A stretch of DNA of 9,313 nucleotides from Candidatus Buchananbacteria bacterium. Its GTDB lineage: Bacteria > Patescibacteriota > Patescibacteriia > CAIXNZ01. The stretch covers positions 1 through 9,313 of the forward strand of contig JAUVKC010000032.1 in the NCBI GenBank assembly GCA_030592165.1, in the 5' to 3' direction. Of the stretch, positions 1 through 6,124 are shown in pieces. Below the pieces are notes generated by a model that was not told the origin of the DNA, made no database searches, and saw only the letters and a program-made list of their open reading frames with translations. The position numbers were made by a program, and so were the translations under genes. The stretch's first letter is position 1; each line of letters starts with the position of its first letter.

Positions 1-270
1 ATATTTCATAGTGGCTTAGTTGATCAGGCTAATTTTGATCAATTTGTAAATAGTTTGGATCGAAAAGATCAATTTTTACAGGATTTAGAAGAATTTCGTT
101 CTTATACATATTTCTTGTTTTATGTAGATGATATTTATAAACAAAAAGGTAATAGAACAGGTCTTTTTAATGAAAAAGAAGCAGATGGTTTTAAAATTCA
201 ACATTTGTTTAAATTCTCCAGATATACAGATCGTCAGGCTATTAATGATTTTTTAAATAATTATAAATAA
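1..270 (+). CDS. C-terminal fragment of an unrecognised protein (5' end outside window)
   Basis: The frame is open from the first base and ends at TAA 268-270, leaving 89 visible residues. A TTG at 55 could be read as a start, but the frame continues upstream without a stop, so this is most likely the tail of a longer gene. The fragment is soluble-looking, rich in Phe, Asp, Gln and Tyr, with a hydrophobic aromatic patch (YTYFLFYVDD) followed by a charged stretch. It has no cysteines, no transmembrane segment and no motif I recognise. A strong intrinsic terminator follows 19 nt after the stop, so it closes its own transcription unit and is probably not co-transcribed with the HemN-like gene downstream. 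No function is proposed. Confidence 0.75.
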   Translation: MFHSGLVDQANFDQFVNSLDRKDQFLQDLEEFRSYTYFLFYVDDIYKQKGNRTGLFNEKEADGFKIQHLFKFSRYTDRQAINDFLNNYK

Positions 271-289
271 AATTGTAATTTAGATAATA

Positions 290-320
290 AAAAAGCAACT
301 AGCAAGGCTAGTTGCTTTTT
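290..320 (+). terminator. Rho-independent terminator, probably bidirectional
   Basis: A perfect 14-bp inverted repeat, left arm 290-303 and right arm 307-320, has a 3-nt loop (AAG). The 9-bp core GCAACTAGC/GCTAGTTGC is flanked by five A on the left and five T on the right, so it can end transcription on the plus strand and, in principle, on the minus strand. It lies directly after the stop at 270 and separates that gene from the HemN-like gene. Confidence 0.93.
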
Positions 321-340
321 GGATAGGTTTTTCTTATACT
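312..340 (+). promoter_or_regulatory. Sigma70-type promoter of the HemN-like gene, with a nearly leaderless start
   Basis: A -35 box TTGCTT (312-317) and a -10 box TATACT (335-340) are separated by 17 bp. The -35 box lies inside the right arm of the terminator. Transcription would be expected to start near 347, only about two bases before the ATG at 349, so the mRNA would be essentially leaderless; no ribosome binding site precedes that ATG. The -10 box is close to consensus; the -35 box matches only in TTG. The same TTGC-type -35 with a 17-bp spacer recurs in the minus-strand promoter at 3445-3473. Confidence 0.55.
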
Positions 341-348
341 AAAAATAT

Positions 349-1716
349 ATGCAAATTGACGAAAAACAAATATATAAAGATAAATTCAAAATCATTGATA
401 ACTATTTGAAGCTTTTTCAGGCTGGTAAATTAAAGGAATTTAAGTTAATCAAGAATGTTATTTTTGAGAAAATTAATCAAATCAAGGAATACACAATGCA
501 ATACCCTGCACGAGTTTTTTACGGTGATGCAAGTGATGATGATAGAGACCCCAGAAATTTACTTAAAAAATGGCAAGATGACAGACCAGTAATTTTTCAT
601 CTATATATACCGTTTTGTACCAATCATTGTTCTTATTGCAATTATGTAACTTATAAGATCAATAATCGTGAGAAATTTCAGGAGTACTTGGATTATTATA
701 AAAAAGAGATATTAATGTATCGTGATCTTATTGCCAGAAATAAAGTTAGTCATGTTTTTATTTCAGGAGGAACCCCAACATTATTACCTGATGATCAATT
801 TGAAGATATATTACAATTTGTCAAAGAAACTTTAGGCCCGCATTTAGTAAAGCCTTTTGGTGAAATTGATTATTGCTGTGAAGCTTCTCCAGCTAGTTTG
901 ACTGATAGTAAAATAGAAATATTAAAAAAGTATAAGATAACAATATTAGCGCTGGGCATCCAAACTTTAGATGAGAAAGTTTTAGGTGAGGTAAGTAGAT
1001 ATCAAACACGAAAAGAAGTGCTTGATTTAATCCCGAAAATAAAAGATGATTTCAATCTTAATTTTCATTTACTCTCAAGTTTGCCTGGTAGTAGTAATGA
1101 AATTTTAAAAAATGATATTGATAGTTTAGTGAAATTTAGACCTGAACAGATAGGTATGTATAATTTATTTATTAGTAGTTTTACTGAATTGGGTAAAGAT
1201 AATTATTATGTCCCTTATAAGAAATTAAAAGAAAATTATCAGTTTGCTCATAAAATTTTAACTGATCATGGATATATTCATAAAGAGTTTGATAAATATA
1301 ATCCCCAAGAAGCTGGTATGACAGATTATATGGATTATTTTTTCAAAGATGGCTTGCGGGTCGGTTCTGGTATTGGTGACCCAAGTTATTCTGGTAATTA
1401 TTGGTATGTTAATACAAGTGATTATAATGAATATAAAAATTATCTGGATCATGATTTGATCCCCATGGAAAAGATTTATAAATTACAACCAGAAGATCTG
1501 AAAATAAAATATTTAATTTTAGGCTTGCGAGGAATTATTCTTGATAAAAATGATTATAAAAACAGATTCAATGAATCTGTTGAAGAAAAGTTTAAATTAG
1601 AATTAGATGCTTTAGAATATTTAGGTTATTTAACTAACACAGAAGATAAAATAGAGTTAACTAAGACAGGTATAAGAGATTATGAAATAATTATGCAATT
1701 TTTCATGAGATTGTAG
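349..1716 (+). CDS. HemN/HemW-like radical SAM protein (coproporphyrinogen III oxidase-like superfamily)
   Basis: 455 residues. The radical SAM cluster motif is C90-x3-C94-x2-C97 within IPFCTNHCSYCNY; the residue pattern after the third Cys resembles HemW and lacks the extra CxC cysteine of true HemN. Further HemN-family landmarks are SGGTPT (139-144), an EASP segment (178-181, where HemN/HemW have E/NP-type motifs), LGIQTLDEKVL (202-212) and a C-terminal HemN_C-like winged-helix region (about 380-455) starting near KIKYLILGLR. The family includes coproporphyrinogen dehydrogenase, the heme chaperone HemW and class C radical SAM methylases; the sequence does not decide among them, and no heme genes lie nearby. 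About 80 residues precede the domain, longer than in HemW. The ATG at 349 is kept because the open frame fits a promoter placed just upstream; ATG 496 (Met50) is a real alternative with a better ribosome site. The 3' end overlaps the convergent U32 gene by 14 bp. Confidence 0.85.
   Translation: MQIDEKQIYKDKFKIIDNYLKLFQAGKLKEFKLIKNVIFEKINQIKEYTMQYPARVFYGDASDDDRDPRNLLKKWQDDRPVIFHLYIPFCTNHCSYCNYVTYKINNREKFQEYLDYYKKEILMYRDLIARNKVSHVFISGGTPTLLPDDQFEDILQFVKETLGPHLVKPFGEIDYCCEASPASLTDSKIEILKKYKITILALGIQTLDEKVLGEVSRYQTRKEVLDLIPKIKDDFNLNFHLLSSLPGSSNEILKNDIDSLVKFRPEQIGMYNLFISSFTELGKDNYYVPYKKLKENYQFAHKILTDHGYIHKEFDKYNPQEAGMTDYMDYFFKDGLRVGSGIGDPSYSGNYWYVNTSDYNEYKNYLDHDLIPMEKIYKLQPEDLKIKYLILGLRGIILDKNDYKNRFNESVEEKFKLELDALEYLGYLTNTEDKIELTKTGIRDYEIIMQFFMRL
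484..488 (+). promoter_or_regulatory. Possible internal ribosome binding site for an alternative start at 496
   Basis: AAGGA at 484-488 lies 7 nt before the in-frame ATG at 496 (Met50). It is one of very few Shine-Dalgarno-like motifs before any candidate start in this window, where starts generally lack one. If used, it gives a 406-residue HemN-like protein beginning MQYPARVFYG, with the cluster cysteines at 41, 45 and 48. It may equally be chance, because the Lys-rich first 49 residues read as plausible helical protein. Confidence 0.3.
1561..1581 (+). repeat. 21-bp perfect inverted repeat inside the HemN-like gene
   Basis: AACAGATTCA (1561-1570), one central A, then TGAATCTGTT (1572-1581). 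It lies within the coding sequence near codons 405-411 (NRFNESV). There is no T-run after it, so it is not a terminator. It could form a short hairpin or a dyad protein site; a palindrome of this size can also arise by chance in AT-rich sequence. Confidence 0.4.
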
Positions 1717-2500
1717 GTTCAATTAATAGTTGGTTATAGATTATTTTATTTATATTATTTGGCAAAGGAGCCTGCGATTTGTAGACTTGCCAATTGCCAC
1801 GATAAAATGATTGATAATGTTCATTTTTTAATTGCCAGATTTGTTTTGGCTCGTTTTGACAATATTTATCACATTGAGTAATTATTTGCTGGAAATTTTT
1901 GCCTTGCTCGATTAAAGCTTGAGGGCAGTGACGGGTTAAGGAAAAACTTATATAAGGTGTATGAAGGTTAATTTTTAATTTTTCTAAGTTTTTCAAAGAG
2001 ATACCTTGGCAAATGTTTTCTAGCTCAATAGTATCAATACCTTGGCTTAATAAGAATTCAGCATAATCTGGATTATTAGCAACCGACATAGTACTGGTCG
2101 CATCGTATTGATCTTTGAGACTTAAATAATAAGGGTCTTTTTTTTGATTAATAATGAAACTACCACAAATTAATTTTAAATCCGCTACATCTTTAAAATC
2201 TTGAAAAACACCCCAGTCATTAAAAATCAGTTCAAAGAAATTAAGTGCTTGTTTTTCTTCGACGAGTTTAATTAATTTTTCTAAATGAGGAAAAGCATCT
2301 TGAGGCATTATTGGAGTTAATAAACTTAACATTTTATTTTCTTTTTGAGTTTTATCTAATAGATAGCCAAAATCTTTGAGTGATGGTAACAAAAAATGAC
2401 AGGTTGCTGAACCAATATAAAAATTATCAAATTGATTAAAGTATTGATCAAATTGAGTGGAATTAAATATTTGCAAAGCTTTTTTAGGTGGTTGGGGCAT
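1703..2500 (-). CDS. U32-family protein, UbiV-like, probable [4Fe-4S] protein
   Basis: 265 residues, somewhat shorter than E. coli UbiV. It resembles UbiV in layout: FYIGSATC (27-34) aligns with the UbiV strand ending in its first ligand Cys39; CGSFIINQKKDP (112-123) is a U32 core segment; NPDYAEFLLSQGIDTIELE (143-161) matches the LLKQG region; YISFSLTRHC (183-192) matches the segment ending in Cys180. C210-x3-C214 matches UbiV C193-x3-C197. So C34, C192, C210 and C214 are the predicted cluster ligands (UbiV numbering from memory). In E. coli, UbiU-UbiV with UbiT carries out O2-independent hydroxylation in ubiquinone synthesis. No UbiT or quinone gene is visible here, so the substrate is unknown. 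Its start overlaps the end of the UbiU-like gene by 17 bp in another frame, indicating coupled translation and a likely complex. It ends convergently with the HemN-like gene, overlapping it by 14 bp. Confidence 0.8.
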   Translation of the reverse strand: MPQPPKKALQIFNSTQFDQYFNQFDNFYIGSATCHFLLPSLKDFGYLLDKTQKENKMLSLLTPIMPQDAFPHLEKLIKLVEEKQALNFFELIFNDWGVFQDFKDVADLKLICGSFIINQKKDPYYLSLKDQYDATSTMSVANNPDYAEFLLSQGIDTIELENICQGISLKNLEKLKINLHTPYISFSLTRHCPQALIEQGKNFQQIITQCDKYCQNEPKQIWQLKNEHYQSFYRGNWQVYKSQAPLPNNINKIIYNQLLIEPTIS

Positions 2501-3422
2501 AAGGACAATTTTGACAATAAGTATTTTTAAAAATTAGTTTGTGAAGCATCCTTGTGTTTTTTTGAAATTTATTAAAATCGTTTTCTTTAGAGACAAGTGA
2601 TCGGGCTTGCTTGAGAAATTGGACTAGTTTAATTTTTTCATCAATGCTTTTATCTCGTCCAACAATTTTCGCTGATTTGATATTAGGAATATCTTTTAAA
2701 TGAAAAAACAAACAAGCATTACAGAGCGATTTATTGTGATTTATATTAATAAATTTTTCTTGTAAATTTTGATCTTGGTTTTTATATAAATTTTCCCGGT
2801 GACAGACGAAATTTATATCAAGACCAGCATGTTTTTGATAATGAATAGAGGAGCAAAGACCGTCAATATTATTAAAGCAATCATCATTATAAATAAATAA
2901 TTCAAACTCAAATTGAGGTAACTCTTGAGTGATTTTACGTATTTCAGCCAAATTTAAGTTCCTTGGTAAGATAAATTTAGTTATATTGAAATTTTCATGC
3001 CAAAATTTGGCAGCCTGGGTATTAACGACTTGATCAAGTGAACTTAAATATATGGGTAGACTTTTGTCCAATTTTCTTATAAGTTTAATGATGACTGGGT
3101 CTCTTGCTATTATTGCTTCAGGCTTGAGTTTGATAATATTTTCCAATTCATTAATTATAACTGATTTTCCTGAAAAATTGGTGTTTGTATTAAAAGTAAC
3201 ATAAACTGGTTTATTTTGATTTTTAGCCTGCTCAATGATCTTTCCAGCTTCTTGAGTGTCAAGAACATTACTTTGAGCGGTGTAACGTCTATTTAAAGGA
3301 TTAAAAAATTTGTTTTGTTTAAACCAACTTTTGGAAAAAATACCCATATAAAATTCATCTGCCCCGTTTTTTATTAGGGGAGATAGTTCAGACAAATTTG
3401 AGATAGGGGCAAGTATTTTCAT
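2484..3422 (-). CDS. Peptidase U32 family protein, UbiU-like, probable [4Fe-4S] protein
   Basis: 312 residues, opening with the U32 signature (LAPISNLSELSPLIKNGADE, then FYMG), which fixes the start at 3422. Further UbiU-like segments are YVTFNTNTNF (74-83), an AAKFWHENFNITKFILPRNL stretch (137-156) matching the UbiU region before its ligands, ELFIYNDDC (174-182) and IKSAKIVGRD (248-257). Cysteines C182, C190, C207 and C234 match the four UbiU cluster ligands in order; C190-x16-C207 has the same spacing as UbiU C176-x16-C193 (numbering from memory). Extra cysteines C237, C303 and C306 occur here. Despite the family name, well-studied U32 members (UbiU/V, TrhP, RlhA) act in hydroxylation of quinones, tRNA or rRNA rather than in proteolysis. 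The UbiV-like gene follows with a 17-bp overlap. The pair is transcribed from the divergent region shared with the radical SAM array. The family is near certain; a quinone role is not. Confidence 0.87.
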   Translation of the reverse strand: MKILAPISNLSELSPLIKNGADEFYMGIFSKSWFKQNKFFNPLNRRYTAQSNVLDTQEAGKIIEQAKNQNKPVYVTFNTNTNFSGKSVIINELENIIKLKPEAIIARDPVIIKLIRKLDKSLPIYLSSLDQVVNTQAAKFWHENFNITKFILPRNLNLAEIRKITQELPQFEFELFIYNDDCFNNIDGLCSSIHYQKHAGLDINFVCHRENLYKNQDQNLQEKFININHNKSLCNACLFFHLKDIPNIKSAKIVGRDKSIDEKIKLVQFLKQARSLVSKENDFNKFQKNTRMLHKLIFKNTYCQNCPYAPTT

Positions 3423-3444
3423 ATAGTTTTATTACAGTAATTTT

Positions 3445-3473
3445 ATTATAATTAAATTATTAGCTAAGAGCAA
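3445..3473 (-). promoter_or_regulatory. Promoter of the UbiU/UbiV-like pair
   Basis: On the minus strand, the -35 box TTGCTC (3473-3468) and the perfect -10 box TATAAT (3450-3445) are separated by 17 bp. Transcription would start near 3438, giving a leader of about 16 nt before the ATG at 3422. The leader has no Shine-Dalgarno motif. Confidence 0.65.
3447..3452 (+). promoter_or_regulatory. Probable -10 box of the radical SAM array promoter
   Basis: A perfect TATAAT on the plus strand would start transcription near 3459, about 20 nt before the ATG at 3480. No convincing -35 box lies 16-18 bp upstream, so this promoter may be weaker or activator-dependent. The box overlaps the minus-strand -10 box (3445-3450) by four bases, so polymerase could not occupy both at once. 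A weaker alternative is TTTTCA (3415-3420) with TAATTT (3438-3443). Confidence 0.4.
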
Positions 3474-3479
3474 ATCAAA

Positions 3480-5237
3480 ATGTCAATTATGAAGAGAAAA
3501 AATAATATTTTAATTTTTGGACCGCCCGGTTGTGGTAAGAGTTTTATAGTTGAAAAAATGAAAAAAGATAATATTATAGACGCTGATAAGCTTAAGGATT
3601 TGCTAAAAATTCAGCAAGGAAAAGTTGTTTGGGATGAGAATATTCTAAAACAATATTTAAATGATAAACAGGATTTGTATTTCTTGGGTATTGCGGCAAA
3701 TGTTTTTGAGCTGATGAAGGAGTTTGATGAGGTTTATTATTTGCAAGTGCCAATTGATATTTTGGAAAAAAGATTATTAGCTAACGAGAGAACTAATCCT
3801 GCCGGAAAAGAAGCCAAGCAAAGATCTGAGTTTTTGCATTACGCCCAATATTTAGATGAGAAAGTGGCGGAGTTTAAAATAAAGAAAATTAATGGTCAAT
3901 TGTCTCCTGAACAAATAATGCTAGAGATTAAAAATTATAGAGCTTTGAAAAATGAACAGATCATGAGTAAAGGGAAATATTGGTTGCGTTTGAGTTTTGC
4001 TTGTAATAATAATTGTCTTTTTTGTCTTGATAAAAAAGATAAGCTTGATAATGAATTTTGTAAATTAAGTGAAGTGAGCAAAGAAATTGATCAGGCCTTT
4101 ATAGATGGTTATAGTCAGATTATTTTAAGTGGTGGTGAAGCGACAATCCATCCTCAATTTTTAAATATAGTTAAATATTGTCAAGAGAAAGGTTTTACAA
4201 AGATACAAGTAATTACCAATGGTAGGATGTTGGCTTATGATAAGTTCACCAAACAAGCAATTGCCAGTGGCGTAAATGAAATCACTTTTTCTGTACATGG
4301 CTCAGATAGTGCGACTCATGATAAATTAGTCCAGGTTGACGGAGCTTTTGCCCAAGTTATTAAAGGCATTGAAAATGTCAGGAAATTTAATAATGTGATT
4401 GTTAATATCGATATTGTAATTAATAAAATAAATTTAAAACAGATTTTTGAGATGATTAAGTTTTTTAGTGAAAAGTATGCAATTTTTGAATATGATCTTT
4501 TGTACCTTGTACCTTTTGGTAATGCTCAGGATAATATTAATAAACTAAAATTTACTTATAGTGATTTTAAAAAATATTTTCAGCCTGTGCTTGATTTGGC
4601 AAAAAATGATAAGCGTTATCATATTTGGACAAATCGTTTACCGGCTAATTATTTGGAAGACTATGAGTTTTTGATTCAGGATCCACACAAAATACTTGAT
4701 GAAGTCCGTGGCAGATATGAATCTTTAAACAATTATTTGAAATTAAATAAGAAACCTACATGTAGTGGGGAAGACCGTTGTGCGAATTGTTTTTTAAATG
4801 ATTTTTGTACAAAAATTAAACTGTATAATAAAATTAAAACTATTAGCTCAAAAAATGATACTATTAAGTTAAATAAAAACAACAGTAAGCAGGAAAAGGA
4901 TCAAGAAAAAATTTATACGCTAGAAACATATTCAAATTTAAAAGACCTAATTGGTAAAGGACTAGATTTATCAAAGTTTAGTGAGACACTCCCTGATAAT
5001 TTGAAATTTGTAAATGTACCGTTTTGTTTGGTAAAAAAAAATCAAACCAGTTACGATTTATTATACGAAGGAAAAGAGTTCGTTGATATTTTTGATTTTG
5101 TTAAATATTATATAGAAAATTTATATTATTCAAAATCATTAAGATGCAAAGATTGTGTCAATGATAGTAATTGCCTAGGTTTACATATTAATTATTTAAG
5201 ATTGTATGGTTATAAAATATTAAAACCAATCAAATGA
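3480..5237 (+). CDS. P-loop kinase / radical SAM fusion protein with two C-terminal Cys modules
   Basis: 585 residues in four parts. Residues 1-160 are a P-loop kinase: Walker A GPPGCGKS (14-21), IDADKL (33-38) and EVYYLQVPIDILEKRLL (84-100), then a lid-like ERTNPAGK (103-110). It resembles small shikimate/nucleoside-kinase-like ATPases, but the phosphate acceptor is unknown. Residues 165-445 are radical SAM: C175-x3-C179-x2-C182, SGGEAT (217-222), ITNGRML (245-251), a SVHG..S..HDKL segment (271-283), then C428, C434, C437 and C443. Residues 446-478 are a Lys/Asn-rich linker. Residues 479-585 repeat the C-terminal module: VPFC (513-516), C556-x2-C559-x5-C565, and a YGYKILKPIK tail. In the first module the usual P-x-Cys reads P-A-N (388-390), so C428 may replace that ligand. 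The first gene of the operon; the next starts 1 nt after its stop. ATG 3489 (Met4) is an equally possible start. Function unknown. Confidence 0.88.
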   Translation: MSIMKRKNNILIFGPPGCGKSFIVEKMKKDNIIDADKLKDLLKIQQGKVVWDENILKQYLNDKQDLYFLGIAANVFELMKEFDEVYYLQVPIDILEKRLLANERTNPAGKEAKQRSEFLHYAQYLDEKVAEFKIKKINGQLSPEQIMLEIKNYRALKNEQIMSKGKYWLRLSFACNNNCLFCLDKKDKLDNEFCKLSEVSKEIDQAFIDGYSQIILSGGEATIHPQFLNIVKYCQEKGFTKIQVITNGRMLAYDKFTKQAIASGVNEITFSVHGSDSATHDKLVQVDGAFAQVIKGIENVRKFNNVIVNIDIVINKINLKQIFEMIKFFSEKYAIFEYDLLYLVPFGNAQDNINKLKFTYSDFKKYFQPVLDLAKNDKRYHIWTNRLPANYLEDYEFLIQDPHKILDEVRGRYESLNNYLKLNKKPTCSGEDRCANCFLNDFCTKIKLYNKIKTISSKNDTIKLNKNNSKQEKDQEKIYTLETYSNLKDLIGKGLDLSKFSETLPDNLKFVNVPFCLVKKNQTSYDLLYEGKEFVDIFDFVKYYIENLYYSKSLRCKDCVNDSNCLGLHINYLRLYGYKILKPIK

Positions 5238-5238
5238 T

Positions 5239-6123
5239 ATGCCTAAAAGAATTGAAACTTATATCACTCATAAATGTAATAATAATTGTGTTTTTTGTAT
5301 TGAAAAAGAAAATAAGGCTAAGTATCAGAATGTGAAGGTTTTTAATAATCGTGACGAAATTAAAACTAAATTTGCTGAATTTAAAAAACAAGGTTATGAA
5401 CACATTAATTTATTAGGAGGTGAACCTTTCATTGATGATAAGTTAGTTGATGCTTTGGAGATTGCTAAAGAATTTGATTTTAAGGTTGGTTTAGCCACAA
5501 ACGGGAGTATGTTAAGTTCTGAGGATTTAGCTATAAAAACTTTACCGCTGATTGATGACCTTGTTCTTTCTGTGCATGGTCATAATCATGATGTGATTAA
5601 TGAAATAAGTCAAAACAAAACATTGTTTGAAAATATAATCAAAGCTTTTGGAAATATAAATAAATATTTTAAAGGCAGGATGTTTAAGATAAATTGTGTA
5701 GTAACAACTATGAATTATGAGAGTCTGCTGGCAATTTTACAATTTGTCAACGACTTGGGGGCAAAGCAAATCAATTTTACTAATATGGAGATAACATCAG
5801 AAAATGGAAAATATGCTGTAGAGATGTCTAAAATAAAAGATCAAATAAAATCATTGGTTGATTATGCCCAGGAAAATAATATGATAATTAGATTTTCTGA
5901 GTTTCCTTTATGTATGTTAGGTGAGAATTATCAATACGCTGATAATTTATATTTTCAAGATAGAGAAAAAATTAAATGTGACGGACAAAAAGATGCTCAG
6001 TATTATCGTAAAAAAATGAAAAATTCACAATGTGAAAATTGTAGATTGAATGAACTGTGCTCGGGATTAGATCAGGGCTATTTCGACTTATTCAATGATG
6101 AAGAATTAAAAGCATTTAAATAA
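5239..6123 (+). CDS. Radical SAM protein with auxiliary-cluster C-terminus (array member 2)
   Basis: 294 residues. The SAM-binding [4Fe-4S] motif is C13-x3-C17-x2-C20 (HKCNNNCVFC), followed by LGGEPF (59-64), ATNGSML (86-92) and SVHGHNHDVI (111-120). The latter matches the S-H-G...H-D segment of the paralogues, but the Leu-Thr...Gly-Ser part after it is not conserved. The C-terminal module has FPLC (222-225) and C265-x2-C268-x5-C274-S-G, predicted to bind one auxiliary Fe-S cluster as in twitch/SPASM-type enzymes; C247 is an extra cysteine. The tail (FNDEELKAFK) has lost the YG..E..P.K ending of its sisters. This is the most diverged array member, so it may act on a different site or partner. 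It starts 1 nt after the fusion gene. A MoaA/SPASM-like fold is likely; the substrate is not inferable. Confidence 0.87.
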   Translation: MPKRIETYITHKCNNNCVFCIEKENKAKYQNVKVFNNRDEIKTKFAEFKKQGYEHINLLGGEPFIDDKLVDALEIAKEFDFKVGLATNGSMLSSEDLAIKTLPLIDDLVLSVHGHNHDVINEISQNKTLFENIIKAFGNINKYFKGRMFKINCVVTTMNYESLLAILQFVNDLGAKQINFTNMEITSENGKYAVEMSKIKDQIKSLVDYAQENNMIIRFSEFPLCMLGENYQYADNLYFQDREKIKCDGQKDAQYYRKKMKNSQCENCRLNELCSGLDQGYFDLFNDEELKAFK

Positions 6124-6124
6124 T

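Noticed and set aside
55..57. TTG as the start of a 71-residue small protein
   Set aside because: The frame is open upstream to the window edge and nothing resembling a ribosome site precedes the TTG, so a truncated longer gene is more likely.
1258..1452. 64-codon minus-strand reading frame rich in Ile/Thr
   Set aside because: It lies wholly inside the well-supported HemN-like gene on the opposite strand; its Ile-rich composition is the reverse complement of Asp/Asn/Tyr codons.
1561..1581. Perfect 21-bp palindrome as a terminator or operator
   Set aside because: It has no T-run and sits well inside coding sequence; no second copy was noticed elsewhere, so it is listed only as a repeat.
5235..5237. 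TGA read as a sense codon (Gly or Trp), as in some candidate phyla
   Set aside because: The protein ends ...KPIK right at this TGA, matching the ends of the paralogues, and the next gene starts 1 nt later; tryptophan is encoded by TGG and no in-frame TGA interrupts any conserved gene.
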